DNA from: Mermis nigrescens
Taxonomy: Eukaryota > Nematoda > Enoplea > Mermithida > Mermithidae
Reading direction: 5' to 3'
DNA length: 64,000 nt
Assembly: GCA_036768485.1 (NCBI GenBank)
Contig: JAVLUZ010000154.1
Span: forward strand, 23,470,685 to 23,534,684
The notes beneath the pieces are model-generated. The model worked only from the letters and a program-made list of their open reading frames with translations. It was not told the DNA's origin and did no database searches. Below are positions 52,058 to 64,000 of this stretch, one piece after another (the first letter of the stretch is position 1; the number at the start of each line of letters is the position of its first letter). The position numbers and the translations under genes were made by a program.

Positions 52058-54443
52058 TTACTCTCTGTTACACCGGCAGTTGTTCACTAGCTGAAATCTC
52101 ATTTGCAAACGACAATTTTCGGGCCTTGACCCCGTCGCAGAGCAATAGGCCATTTTTCGGCAACAAGCGTGTTCTTTGTCGTAAACATCGCTGGTGTAGT
52201 GTTTGGACAGCTGACCGCACCAATTGAAGTACAACAGAAAGGCCGGTGTAAAGGTCATCACGTCGCTGTCTGAGTCACGGTCGTCTGACGTATGCATCAA
52301 ATATTCAAATGTTCTATTCTTATTTCTACGTAGCTTTTTGCATCTGAAATAGTAGAAAGATAAATTAATTAACTGACGTAAGTTAGATACTTGCTCTTCG
52401 AAGGTTGACCTTCGCAAAAAGCTGCTGAGTGCTGACCCTTCCTCAGAATTTTCAACAATTTTTCAATAAAACTAGGCAAATAAGCAGCTTTTCGAATCAA
52501 AAATACCAAGTTTTTTATCACCGTTTTTTACCTATATTTTTACAATTTCAGCACATTTTTTTAAACTTATCTTTTTGCGCTTTTTAATTTTTTTACGAAA
52601 TGTCGGAAAATCGTATTTTTGTCGTAACATGCTTTATTGGATGGATTCAATTTTATTCAACTATGCATTGCACTCAAGGAAAAATTCTCGGGGTCTAGAA
52701 TAAATTTGAGGAGGCGAGGGGGACGGCTGCCCATCCCAGTGCCCGCTTTGTCGTCAAAAAATGGTTGGGCGCAATCAAACATATAAGAATGTGTATTTTT
52801 TATTATTTCCATTTGTGTCATGATTTTTCAAATCTTTCCGGCACTTTAAGCCGAATTAATTCCCAATAATGGCATATTTCACTTTTTTGACGCTCCAAAA
52901 TTTTTGACAGATCAGTAGTTTTTGTACACGGCAAAGATTTTCTGATTCCTAGTTTTTGTACGCAGCAAAGATTTTCAGATTCCTACAACCATTTCTCTGG
53001 TAGAGGCATTAGTAATTGAAATACTTTTACCTAATATTTTAAACTGAGATTCTAAAACTTTCAACGCTTCGTATCCTTCAGTTGCATCTTCTACTCGACG
53101 GCGATGGATTGCATTTTTACTCGGCGCTTTGTTTCGATTTTTGCACTAATTTCGCGCGTTTTCATAGGGCGCTTTCAAAAATTTAGAAAATGTTCAAATT
53201 TTTTCGCACTAGAGATGATTCTGCCTTCCAAACAACGGCAAAAAACGACGCTACTTCACGCATATAACACATGGATCTTTCGGTATATTTTTGACACTAT
53301 TAGAAAACTTTGGGGCTTCCTGTCGAAAATTCTGGATTCGCCACTGTTAGGAGCAGCAAAAAAGTTTCAAAATGATTTGTTGATTTCTAGAGGACCATCT
53401 AAAACCAAACCTCACTTCCCATGCGTGATTTTTGATGCAGTCTGTTTTTGAGGGAAGGGTCAGGCACGTATCTGTAGGCGAGGGACAGGGAGGACTAGTC
53501 TCCCTAAAATATACGAATTACGAATATTTTTCAAGAGTCCTCCAAAGAAACAAGTTGAAAATTCTTGAAGCGCACCTGTCATCTGCCATAATAGATTCTA
53601 GCATACTTTTGAATTATAAGCCTATAATTATCGACCGCTTTGCGTCGGATTTATTGTTTTTTAATTTGTCTTCCGAACAGCCCAGGTTTGAGGAAGATGT
53701 GATAAATATACTACTACCAAAAATGAGTCAATTTTTTTGGCAGGGTCAAATGTTAGAAATTGTTTGCTCAGATGTTTCATAGAACATATTTGTTGATAAC
53801 GAATACGTATATACAAAAAGCTCGCCGAAAAACGCTCGAAACATCATTTTTTAGCCTTTATACGAGCAGTTCTTGAAATATTTGACTTCAAAATTTTAGT
53901 CACCCCTCCCAAATTCATGAGGCCAACTTTTTTGTTTGGGGAGAGTGCGCGACTGAGCCCCTTGAAAAAGGACCTTGCTTGGGCCCTTTTCAGATTAATC
54001 AACGAGGCTATGTCGATTTTCAGTGCAGTTGTGCTAGCTAGCAATTGCGTGACTTGGCCCTCATCGAGCCACTCGATATTTGGGTGCGGTTTTGAGTATC
54101 CGTCGAAAATCCGCTCGATCCTCTTTTTCAGCCTGCTATTATTGCCATTTCGTCTGAACATGGTGCAGCCGTACAGTCTTCCGTATCCGTGGTATTCGCT
54201 CAGCACGTCGGTGAATCCGTCGGTTGATCGGTAAATCATCAATCCGTCGGCCTTTAACGAAAACTCACCCCAAACGTCGTTAAATTTTAGATAAATCCAT
54301 AAAATTTTGTCTGTTGATCGACCTATTTTGATCGATTTTAAAACGTGATTCATGAATATGAAGTATTGGCTAAATTCTGTTTCGATACCGATACAACGAC
54401 ACGAAAAAGTCAATAGAATATAAAATCCAACGATGAACAGCAT
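52058..54443 (-). CDS. Secreted phospholipase A2-like protein (group III-like), two exons, catalytic His-Asp absent
   Basis: Minus-strand exons 54443-53974 and 52343-52058 join with matching phase 2 to give 251 residues. MLFIVGFYILLTFSCRC is a signal peptide; the start was chosen for it, although the frame is open further upstream. Exon 1 holds an N-terminal region typical of insect group III-like PLA2 precursors (GYGRLYGCTMF, VTQLLASTTAL). Exon 2 has NWCG, then DKEHACCRKMAYC and NCRLQ...NNCRC, the cysteine pattern of PLA2. The active-site HD of CCRxHDxC is replaced by MA, and the Gly-rich calcium loop after WCG is missing, so hydrolysis is not expected. The donor AAG|GTCCTT is weak, while the acceptor CTACTATTTCAG is good. 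Family assignment is from motif spacing only. Confidence 0.5.
52420..53973 (-). other. Putative intron of the PLA2-like gene
   Basis: T-rich on plus. Two plus-strand ORFs (53104-53451, 53432-53782) show no domain. 52920-52990 contains a two-fold GTTTTTGTACnCnGCAAAGATTTT repeat related to the TTTGTAC family. Confidence 0.35.
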
Positions 54444-56400
54444 ATTTTCGTCAATACTGCCTAGAAAGATACGTAGAAATCGCGTAAATCCAAGAGAATC
54501 CCATATAAATTGAAATAACTTACATAAGAAAGAGTTTCCGTGAAAGATTGCCAGAAGATGATTGAATATTCGAAAATTTGACTGATTATTGGCAATTTTC
54601 AGCATTAATAGAATTTAAGTGATTCGCGAGTGCTGCTTAGTATTTTTCGACAGCCATAATCAAATAGTTTGAATTATTTTAATTGTTCTTGTATTTCAAT
54701 GCGAAAAAAACAAGTTGTGTTAATCTGAGCTGTATCTAACGTCTGAGCATAGATTGCTATACTCAATGATAAACATGGGCGTTCTGATGGGAAGTCCGAA
54801 ATTTTTAAGGGTCTAAAAGGGCCAAGTGTGATGACAGAGATAAGAAAAATCGTTTTTAATATTTCTTAATAATATATTAGCTAATAATAAAAAATGGCGT
54901 AAAAAATCAAAATGTATTTTTTTTAATTTTTGTGGTCTACCTATTTCGCCCGGGTTTAGTCTACACAACCAAAGCCCAAATTTTCAGCTTCCTAGTTATC
55001 ACTAAGTTTATGCTTCAATCCGAGAGCAATAGTTTAAGTTAAGAAACGTTAACAAGCAGTAACGAGAAGAGAGCCTTAATTTTTAATCTTAATTTTCAAA
55101 AGAATACAAGTTCAATTCCTGATTTTTTCTTTTAGTAGTCAATTAATAAAAACAAAGAGTCCACAATTTAAAAATTAAATTTGGAATCAAACATAGCCGC
55201 AGAAAATGAATTAGAACCTTCAATTGTTATCAATGAACACCGTACAGCCGATTTGATTAATTTTTCAAAATAGTCTGCTTATAATACGAGTACCAAGTTT
55301 TAAAAAGCGAAAAGCATTGAACGGCCATCAATATTTCCAGTTCTCGCACACTAGGTCGCTTAAATGCCCATTATTTCAAAATTTTCAAAGATAAATTGTA
55401 GAAAAAGGTTTTGTTAAATGATCAGAAGTGCATAAGATGAAATTGAAATGAAATCAGCTGTTATGCTTCGGAATCATTAAAATTTCAACGTTTGCTACTG
55501 AAAAATGATTCCTTTAAAAATCTGCAATTCCTCTCAAAAACAAACTAATCACTCTATTTAGTGCAGCACCAAAAATGTTTTTTTCAAATGTGTCAACTCA
55601 AATTTTAATGTCATCGAAGAACATATGAATTAGTAGAATATGCAACGAATGTTATCGAAAATTGGAAAATTTCTGCTTCAAAATCAACTTTTTATCAATA
55701 TAAACGCATATTTGAGCTTTTTAGAAAAAGAACTCAGTTTGATTTTGACTTTTTTTGCTATAAAAGACATTGTGGGATTTAAAATGTTGAGAATCTATTT
55801 AAAAAAGCAATCTATATCCATTTTTAAAAGCAGTTTTAACCTGCACAGTCGCCTGAATTCTTGTTCTCTTTTAACTTTATGGTGGATTTGAAACTGTATC
55901 CCAACATTTGAAAAAATATCTGTTCATCACTTTCTAAAGCAATGAAATTAAAAAAGTGAATTGTAAAGTTTTCAGTGAAACAATCTAAAAACCATAAAGC
56001 ATTATCTACACCTGAAGCTAACCCACAATGCAGTATAATGCACAATCAAAAACTGAGGAAATAAAACGAGAGCAAAACAAGGTTTGAAATGATTTTTTCC
56101 AATCACGTGCTATCAGATCTGGGACGAAATGTATTCTTGTGTACATATGTGTTTATCGTCATATAACAATGTAAGCAACGCATAATAAAGCAGTGCTGGG
56201 CTTTTAAAAATTTGCATAATTTTTTGCAAGAAGAATCTCACTGTGTATCGTTGCCTTTTGTCTTAAAGGGTGATTTCCGGCTAAATCGAACAAGAATATT
56301 GTGTTTCATTTATTCGAGAGCTCTTCCGCCAAATTTAATCCACATAAATAAGTCTTTGGCTCAGTAGTCTCCGATGCAATTTAAACGCTCATATAACATA
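54444..56400. other. No gene recognised
   Basis: AT-rich single-copy-looking DNA. Short ORFs (for example 55640-55891 plus, 55836-56045 minus) have no domain. Any promoter of the PLA2-like gene would lie at the left of this stretch. Confidence 0.3.
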
Positions 56401-56403
56401 ATA

Positions 56404-57199
56404 CTAGCAAAGAAAAATGCTCCGATGGAACAAAAACAATGAATATACTTGAGACTTGTGGATTGTTAAGAATGTAAAAGGAGGGGACTAGGAAAAAGCT
56501 ACTTAAAGTCGCAAAATCTGATAAAAATCACACTTTCTCTAAGCAACGCAAAAAATCGAAGTATATTCTGCGGCCAACACATTAAAATAAATATTTAACA
56601 ATAAAAATGATTGAAAAAGCAGCACCTTAGCTATGTAGTAGCTATGGGAAATGATATTGAGTAAACTAACAGTCTTTCTAAGCCAATTGAATGAAATAAC
56701 AAATATCGATGCATCCAAAACAATTGAAGAAAGTTGGTTTAAAATAGTAGGAAACGCGTAAGTTGACTTTAAACAGACTAAATGTAGGTACACTAGCATG
56801 CCCGCAACGATTGTGTGCACTAATCAATCGGCCCCTGCTTTGCTTGATATAATACTCATAACAAAATAAACAACTTTAAATACAATACCACTTAGTTTTC
56901 TATCAATCAGGATACGAAGCTAGTCAGCATTGCTACTTGCCAGCAATTTAAAAAAGGTAAACACTATAGATTTCGTTTATACATTCCTATCTGAAACTTT
57001 GCAAATTATTTAAAAAGACACTTTTTAGAGGCCGCAGAATATATTCAATTTTTTGCATTGCTTAGAGAAAGTGTGATTTTTATCAGATTTTGCGACTTTA
57101 GGTAGCTTTTTCCTAGTCCCCTCCTTTTACATCCTTAACAATCCATAAGTCGAAGTATATTCATCTTTTTTGTTCCATCGGAGCATTTTTCTTTGCTAG
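56404..57199. repeat. Inverted repeat, ~170-bp arms, ~455-bp spacer
   Basis: The left arm (56404-56575, CTAGCAAAGAAAAATGC to CTGCGGCC) and right arm (57030-57199, GGCCGCAG to GCATTTTTCTTTGCTAG) are inverted near-copies with a few substitutions. A 93-codon minus-strand ORF in the spacer (56539-56820) is unrecognised. Confidence 0.85.
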
Positions 57200-57359
57200 T
57201 ACCCTACTTTTAATTAGCATGATTTGAGTACATCAATCAGTAAAAACATACAGTAACATGCCACAATAATGACAGCAGTCCAAGGAAGCGGAAAATAATA
57301 TTGTTCTTAACATCAGCATTATCCTTTTTAAACAAGACAACCTTACATTATTTAAACAG

Positions 57360-59640
57360 ATCAAAGTTTTTCAGCATAAACTTTACGCAAATATCAAGTG
57401 TACGGAACACTAACGCTCAGACTTGGAAGTAAAATAAATTTGTAGTATAAACTACATATTAACAACAAATGAATAGTGCAAACTTTACACAACTACTAGG
57501 TGTAGAGAAAACTAACTGTCAGATTCCCAATTCTGATTTTACGTAGAACATTTTGAAAAAAATTAAGCTTCCGCAAGGCTCTAGAACTAAAATTAATATG
57601 CAGTGTAAACTTTCCACAACCATAGAGTGTAAAGAAAATTTCAGTCGGATTCGTACTTCTGATATTACTCTGATATCACGATCAACATTTATGAAAACTT
57701 AAGTCTCCACAATATCCCGAGGACAAATAAATATCATATGTAAACCACTTTACACCACTGTTGAGTGCAAACAAACTGGCGTATTACATTTAGTTTCTGG
57801 TTCATTTTTAGACTTGAGATTATGTCCAGACTCATAACCCAGAACTTGGCAGAAAAAAACAAGACAGAAACACGTTTAACTCGCCCATTTTTTTGACTTT
57901 AAACCTCCCGAAAAAGCTAAATACTGATGCAAACAAACGCAATTTGCTGTGACGCGTACCCCTTAGAAAGTACTTTATTTTTATCCTATTCGACCTCGCC
58001 CGACTTCTGAACAGAGGAAGTGGCGAACAAAAAATGTACAAACACGTATTTTCCACTATCCACCACATTGTAAACTTTAAAAATCTGAACCTAACGCCAC
58101 ATTGAATGTAAATAAATTTGGTTCGGGCCAGTTTGTTGCCCTTTGATCGCAGAGCGTTTGTATGTGCCAAACTTATGTTCCGCAAAATATTTGATATGAT
58201 TTACCAATCAAAATACGAAAAAAACCTGTTTTTCGCCCATTTTACACCTCCAATTTCGATCTTTACACCCCATAAACAACTCAATATTACGTTTTTTTAA
58301 AAGCGGCTTGCTTCAAAGTGTAGCCATTAGAAGTTACTTTATTTCTATTTTATCCAATTCATCCCAACTGATAACCGAAAAAGTTGGCAGAGAAATCTTG
58401 GACAAAATCTGTTTTTTACTCATTCACTAGAGTATAAAGTTTAAAACCCTGGTACTAACTGCGTATTGATTGTAGAAAAGTTTGCTGGTTAGCACAAGAT
58501 AGCCCTTGATCCGTAGTACATTTCTGTCAGAAAAAATTTCCTAAAACTCATAACCGGAGTTGTTGGCAGACATAAACAAGTCGAAAACTCGGCCAAAATG
58601 TGTCTTTTCACCCTCAGATTTACGCACTCTTTACACTCCCATTCGAGAACTGAGGCGAAATTCAAAAAACAAAAAAGTGTTATCTGCAGAACCTAAATAG
58701 ATGAATAAGTCAAATGAAGTGCATGGTTTTGCCGAAAGAATTAAAAAATGAAAAAAGTTAGCATTTAGAAGATCCGAACAACACATTATTATTTTTTGAG
58801 ACCGCATCCGAGAACGGAGTTGTCAACCACTGTGCCAACTCGACATATCGGCAAATTTGAGCTTGATTATACTGTTTTGAAAAATATTCATTATTCTACT
58901 GAAGTTTAAGAATAGTGCATTTATGATGATAAAAAATTATTTATTAAAGACGAGTCAAAAACCTCTGAAATAAGAAAAATCTGATCGAACAATATGCAAT
59001 ACGGAGTTATCTATCGGCATTAGAAAATAGATGTAGGTATAATTCAAAGTTCATCTCTTCATACCTCAACAAACACTGGCTGTAGAAAAGTTTAAAGGTC
59101 AGATTCGTTATTCTGACCTTACGTAGAACATTAAAAAAATTAATCATCTACGACGCTCTGGGCGCAAAAATGCTTCTCGGTGTAAACTTAACACTTGTGC
59201 TAATACCGCAATATTGGGTATATTGAAACAAAATAAGCTGGGAACTGTAACGCGAAATATCGTTTTTCGTCTCGAACCCTTTACACTGAAACGATCACAG
59301 ATAAAGAAATATTGCATTATAAGAGAAAAAAAATTCGATTTTGAGATTTTGCAACCCTCTACATTATAAAACTGATTGGACTGCACAGAAATCAAAATTG
59401 ACTTAGATAAGCTGAAGGACAAGCAAAGAGTAAAAAATACGTATACTTTACACTTTTGTGCAACAACCATTGAATGTAAAGAAATTTTAAGGTCAGATTC
59501 GTAATCTACAGCTCAAGGGCAACATTTTAAAAAAATTGGCCCTCCGCAAATTATTTGATTTTTCGGTTTACAATTTACACGCTCATTGCTGACTCAGTAT
59601 TGAGTGTAAACAAAAAAAGACGGGCATCGAATTTTTAATT
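57360..59640. repeat. Region of degenerate repeats with TGTAAA / TTTACAC motifs
   Basis: A unit of very roughly 130 bp recurs: GTGTAAAC, a short gap, TTGAGTGTAAA(G)AAA, GGTCAGATTCGTA, TCTGA, TTACGTAGAACATT, AAAAAAATTAA, CCGCAA. It is clear at about 57465-57600, 57600-57780, 59065-59160 and 59455-59620. A longer block (TTAGAAnnTACTTTATTT, ATAACCnnAGTTGGCAGA) repeats at about 57825-58000, 58320-58410 and 58540. ORFs here are not gene-like. Confidence 0.6.
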
Positions 59641-59831
59641 ATCCATCGAATAAAAAAACCGCACCTCCCAGGTGTGTGCCGTTGTTGCTGTGAGGGGGGA
59701 CACAAATTTCGAACTCGCTATGATAAACATGTTAGAAAAAGGATGGCCAAGGATATTATAGGTACGCGCTAACGCGCTACCTATGATATTGTAGAATATC
59801 ATTACTGTTGTTTAAGTTTAAAACACTATTG

Positions 59832-59999
59832 TAGTCATTGAACATTTTCAAACAACTATCGAATATATGAAGCAGACTATTAAGCTTGTTTTAGGCTTTT
59901 CGACTTTATATTTGCTAGTCATTGAACATTTTCAAATAACTATCGAATAAATGAAGCAGACTATTAAGCTTGTTTTAGGCTTTTCGACTTTATATTTGC
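59832..59999. repeat. Two-copy 84-bp tandem duplication
   Basis: TAGTCATTGAACATTTTCAAA...CGACTTTATATTTGC at 59832-59915 and again at 59916-59999 with very few differences. Confidence 0.93.
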
Positions 60000-60826
60000 T
60001 GCAGTATCATGTAAGTCAAATAGCATTTCGAAAAAACAACTACTAAATCTATTATTCCATCTATCATTCAAGTGAAAGTCAAAGAACTGAGACTTACATA
60101 ATATGCTTGCACCATGTTTGCTATGATCAGTTGCATTCAAGTGAAAACTGAGTCATTTATTGAGCATACAGCAGCGTGGACTAGGGCGGAGTTTGAAATT
60201 TTTAGTGGTCAAAAGTACTAATAAATTTAAGGTAAGGGAAGGAAGGCAAAACTATTTTCGACATTTCTCCGAGCTCAACTCACTGACGTAAATAATCGCG
60301 AAAAAAACAAAAACAATTTTAAAAATATAATTCTTGTCGGAGACTTTCGAATTGTGGCGGTCTTTTGGATTATTGAATGTGCACCATAGACCCACTCACG
60401 TCTATCTTAAAGTAAATCAAACTCGATAAATAGCGTAAAACCTAATCGAAACCCATTCAAAAATAAACACTGAATCGGCCAAGATCGGATGCACGTTTGA
60501 TGAGCGATTTCAAGTAAATTTACAAAAAGTTTCGACTTATTCCGTTTTTTAATTTTTCTTATTTTTCCTAGCAAGTTTTACAGCTGGTTTATCTCGATGT
60601 TCATATTTATCAACTCAACCTCTCGATACATATCCGATTCGGATACTCTAATGCAGTCTTAACGTTTTTTACCAACTTAAGTTGGAACACACTTTTTAGA
60701 GAAAAACGTTAGTACTTTTTGTCTTTCATTATTTCCCATTCAAGCATTTATAATTTCTCCTGTGAATCTGACAAGTCTCCATTGACATAACTATGAGCTA
60801 AAAGATATTTAGAGGTTCCGAAATGG
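60000..60826. other. No gene recognised
   Basis: AT-rich, without ORF or repeat that I can support. Confidence 0.3.
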
Positions 60827-60834
60827 CTCCAAAT

Positions 60835-61093
60835 CATAGGTTGGTGCACCAAAGTTCTGGGGGCGTAGGTGCAAGGTTTTTTCAAAGGTCAAAAAAATGG
60901 CCTTAAAAATGGTGGTATGGCGAAAAACACTATTTTCAACGTTCCTCATCGAGCACTATACACTGGCATCAAAATTTGCGAAAAAAACAAAAAATTTCGA
61001 AAATAGAATTCTGGGAGGGGATTTTAGTTTCTGGGGGGTATTTTAATTTCTGGAGGTTGCATACCCCTCAAACCCCTTCCACGCCCAGATATG
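60835..61093. mobile_element. hAT-type MITE of the CATACGTGGGCAGC family, copy 6
   Basis: Starts CATAGGTTGGTGCACCAAAGTTCTG (diverged tip), ends CGCCCAGATATG, exact 8-bp duplication CTCCAAAT (60827-60834, 61094-61101). It keeps the GGCCTTAAAAATGGTGGTATGGCG and GAGCACTAT blocks of the family. Confidence 0.88.
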
Positions 61094-61101
61094 CTCCAAA
61101 T

Positions 61102-61890
61102 GCGGCCAGAAAAATTACTTTAAATTATGTGGGCCGCAAAATATTGAGTGACGTATAAATGTTTTGTAAAAACGCGAACCTTTTGCAAAAAATTCAACAA
61201 AAAAATATAAAAAAAAACATCGAAATGAAACTAAAGCAGGTTCATTTTAATTAGTGTTTTTGCGTTCAAATTTACACTTGTGAAACAATTAATATATGCA
61301 TAAATGTCGACGAACCAGTATTTCTGCGCGAACATTCAATCACTGATTGAAGAAACATTTAAAATGGTGCGAAATGAAACTAAATCATACCCGTCAACTT
61401 TATTGCATACCTACCATGTGACAACGCGGAAAACAGTATAAAAATTTACTTAGGTACGTCAGCGTTCTTATGTATGTGTATTTGCATAAGAAATTGATGG
61501 TTCATTAAAAATTAACTAGATAATAATTTCGATGCGAGTAGACGAATTGAATTGATTAGCAAATCAAAGCATTATTACAGAATCATCCGTTCCCCGCATA
61601 AAGTCGTTTTTTCTGAAAAGTTTGTTTTATTGTATCACTCGAAAATTAAAATTTTCGTTAAAAAAGCTTCTTAAATTTTATTTCTTCCAATCTTGAAGCG
61701 AAAAATTTCCTAATTTTCCACTAAAACTAATCCATTACTTCTAATAGAAATTACATTTTTAAACTCGCCAAAATTTAGATTCGCTACCGTCTCTCGACAG
61801 GATCATATATTCAGATGGGAGGTATTTTGGAATATTGGACTATGGGAGAAGCAGAAAAATTCAAGTTTGTATGCGTCTAATTTGTATGAT
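61102..61890. other. No gene recognised
   Basis: AT-rich, no ORF of note. Confidence 0.3.
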
Positions 61891-61904
61891 TCTATTCCAA
61901 GTAG

Positions 61905-62700
61905 ATAAAGCCAAAACATTCAAGTCTTACGCAGACATGCACGTGGGGAAGGGGTTGGGGGTTAAGACCCCCGGAACCGAAAAATGGAAAATTTGGTGGG
62001 GAAAATGAGGCAAAATGAAGGGTAAAAACGAATGAAAATTGAAAATTTTTCAAAATTACTTCATATTGACCAGAAGCTGTATACAAACTAAGTTTTAACG
62101 CTACTTTAGCGCTTATACCAATTTTTGAGGTCACTTTGGCCCAAGGAAGCTCAATTTTTATTTTTACCCCCCCCCCAGAGACCGGCTGACCCCCCCCCCG
62201 AGATCGTGCAATGCACCCACTGCCCACATATGGAAGGAACCAAGCGTAGGCGTAGCAGTTTGTAACCTGGAACAAGAAACCCAATTAAAAATCAGTCAGA
62301 ATTTCATTTATGAAAAGTGTTTTGGGATTCTTTTTCTTCCAACCGATGGAAACATCAAGAATAGAGGGTTTTTTACCTATGCCCCTAACTTTTCGCCTTT
62401 TTTCGAAATTCAACCATAACCACATATGGACGGATGGCGCGGGACAAAACATGTACTGGAGGTTGGGGTCTAGATCACCAGAATGGAAAAATAAGAAAGT
62501 TTTTAGCGAAAATGAGACAAAATGAAGGACGAAATGGATGAAAATCAAAAACTCCCTTCTTAAGTGCATTAAATTGTCCCAAAACTGTGAGCTTTGTTTT
62601 AACGCTATTTTAGCATATACCAGTTTTTGGGGGCATTTTGGCTCAAAAAAGCTGATTTTTAACCCCATTCTCCAGATCAGCTGACCCTCTTCTATGATCG
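61905..62700 (-). repeat. Two inverted-orientation copies of a repeat also present in the exon-triplication units
   Basis: About 61930-62210 and 62440-62690 (minus) match sequence near 40600-40770, 46830-47000 and 50370-50580: TGCACGTGGGG, GAAAATGAGGCAAAATGAAG, TAGCGTTAAAAC and CAGCTGACCC. The ORFs within (up to 130 codons, minus) follow the repeat and differ between copies by frameshifts. Confidence 0.6.
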
Positions 62701-62850
62701 GTCAAGCCACGCATCTACGGCCGGGCAGACCCTTCTTCCGATTTCTATAACACTATCGTGAATACCTAACTAAATATGATGTAAGCTAGCATGAGACCTA
62801 GCTTCATCAGAGTTTTTTTAGTCATGTTCGCCCTGGGGCGTTCTTTCTCC

Positions 62851-63263
62851 TCAATCGATGTTTGTTAGCTTTGTCGAATCATCATCTTCGCACATTTCCG
62901 GCACCGACGACTCCGACGAAATCGGCACTTTATAATAATATTTATTATATAAGCAATATTGCACCAAAATGCCTATGTCGAGTACGAAACAGACAACACA
63001 GCCGATGAGCCAAGGCAACTTTTTTACGTAGTGAATTAGACCATGGCCACCGAGGGCCACCGAAATGCCATAAGTGCTATTGGCGGCGATGATCAAAGCG
63101 AACATAAACAGGGAAACGCCTTCGGTCGAACGACGCTCGAAATTTTTGTACATTTGGGGCAAGCGACCAATGATGTACAGCGCATTGGCTATTGAACCAA
63201 AAACGTAGCCTATCAGTTCGGATTGATCGCTGAAGAATAACGTCGCTGGTTGCGGAATGGGGG
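62851..63263 (-). CDS. Terminal exon of a second SLC66A1/PQLC2-type transporter
   Basis: Reads on the minus strand from acceptor TTTTTTAG|CCCCCATTCC. Codes for a loop, a helix, the second PQ-loop GRLPQMYKNFERRSTEGVSL, then ALIIAANSTYGISVALGG, KKLPWLIGCVVC and an acidic C-terminus ending at TGA (62851-62853). It corresponds to exons 3 and 4 of the gene at 28590-36447 in a single exon, with the same phase 1 at its left border. The exons for the first PQ-loop must lie beyond 64000; I see none between 63264 and the window end. It is a paralogue rather than a recent copy, because the protein is clearly diverged. Confidence 0.87.
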
Positions 63264-64000
63264 CTAAAAAATTTCCTAGCCTGAATTTCGAATATTGAAA
63301 TTAAATAAATCATTCGGGAGAAAATTGAATTGATCATTGAATTTTGATTTTAAAATAAAATTAAGATTAAATTCAAAAACGATGCTTTCGTACGGCGTTC
63401 TACACGATTTTTCTGAACGAGCCTGCGTACAGGATGTTCGGAAAAAAGAACACATTTTTATTTTGCCAGCAACTGTTGTATAAGTCAAGCAAAGTTAATA
63501 AAACTTTCCAAGAATGATCTGGTTGTGCTAAGAGTTCAGTGTCGTTCTGTAACTACAGCTGATACTACAGTGCAAATTCGAACATGCACTCCAACAAGGA
63601 TTCGAAACACCAAATTCCGACTATCATACATATTTATGCTGTACATATCAAAACTTGTCTGGGTAGCTTAAGTTTGGTAAATAGCGATATTTAAATGAAA
63701 ACAATATTAAGATGGCACTGAAAGCAGAATTTCGACTTTAGAGTGTTCACTGCTCTCAGGTTTAATTTTGTCTCAATATCGCACTTTTGCCGAGACAAAT
63801 AAATTAGACCAGGTTTAAGTATGTTGTGACGTTTTTCTTCAAAAATATTGACTAAGAGGCATCTCTTTAAGCAAAAATAATTTATTTCAAGCAGCTTCTG
63901 GTATGGGTTCTGTGCAGTCACTGATTCATTAGGGCATCGCCCTTTGCTGTGCAAATGTTAGTGACTTTGATTTGCACAAAGGCCAACGGCAAGTCATTCT
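63264..64000. other. Intron or upstream of the second transporter gene
   Basis: AT-rich; ORFs at 63276-63488 and 63691-63954 (minus) have no membrane helices or PQ-loop and are not taken as exons. Confidence 0.4.

Noticed and set aside
53104..53782. Two ~115-codon plus-strand ORFs
   Set aside because: No recognisable domain; lie in AT-rich intron-like DNA opposite the PLA2-like gene.
57832..58185. 117-codon minus-strand ORF
   Set aside because: Lies in degenerate repeats and the composition is not gene-like.
61892..62668. Minus-strand ORFs of 130 and 127 codons
   Set aside because: They follow an interspersed repeat also present at 40.6, 46.8 and 50.4 kb with frameshifts between copies.

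Overview
The window is nuclear DNA of a eukaryote, almost certainly an invertebrate and probably an insect. The host genes are split by spliceosomal introns, spacing is wide, base composition is AT-rich, and most of the sequence is transposable elements: Ty3/Gypsy, hAT, foldback, Tc1/mariner-type MITEs, a LINE relic and ATT microsatellites. GTAC/CCTA-rich stretches around 13.6 kb and 26.4 kb are reminiscent of hemipteran genomes, but that is an impression only. There are no operons, CRISPR arrays or complete tRNA/rRNA genes.

Bases 1 to about 8.6 kb are the 3' two-thirds of a Ty3/Gypsy LTR retroelement cut by the left window edge: reverse transcriptase and RNase H, then (after a one-base frame break) integrase, then two unusual ORFs downstream of pol. 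The first, 982 codons, carries a DEDD-type 3'-5' exonuclease-like domain followed by a long linker and an unrecognised C-terminal domain. The second is a basic Gln/Arg-rich protein. A hairpin-rich 3' leader, polypurine tract and 3' LTR follow.

9.1-18.4 kb is a nest of DNA elements. A 2,965-bp hAT element with a perfect 8-bp target duplication holds two foldback elements, each with a perfect 9-bp duplication, and a transposase ORF that has lost its catalytic core. Next come a 1.1-kb element whose long inverted repeats contain tRNA-like sequence, a 3.4-kb composite with hAT-like ends, and a 21-bp minisatellite. 18.4-28.5 kb is dense interspersed repeat, many copies carrying the hairpin GGCGCGAAGCGCC, plus a decayed LINE.

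28.6-36.4 kb holds a four-exon PQ-loop lysosomal amino-acid transporter gene (SLC66A1/PQLC2 family). Its last exon and about 5 kb of downstream DNA occur three times (36.2-50.6 kb). The second and third exon copies share a one-base frame break. Because the copies can be compared, they give empty sites for several MITE insertions and for a tiny LTR element (TRIM, 89-bp interior). 50.6-57 kb contains a minus-strand two-exon secreted phospholipase A2-like gene lacking the catalytic His-Asp. 56.4-60 kb holds an inverted repeat and degenerate repeats. At 62.9-63.3 kb lies the terminal exon of a second SLC66A1-type gene on the minus strand, continuing beyond the window. It has one exon where the first gene has two.
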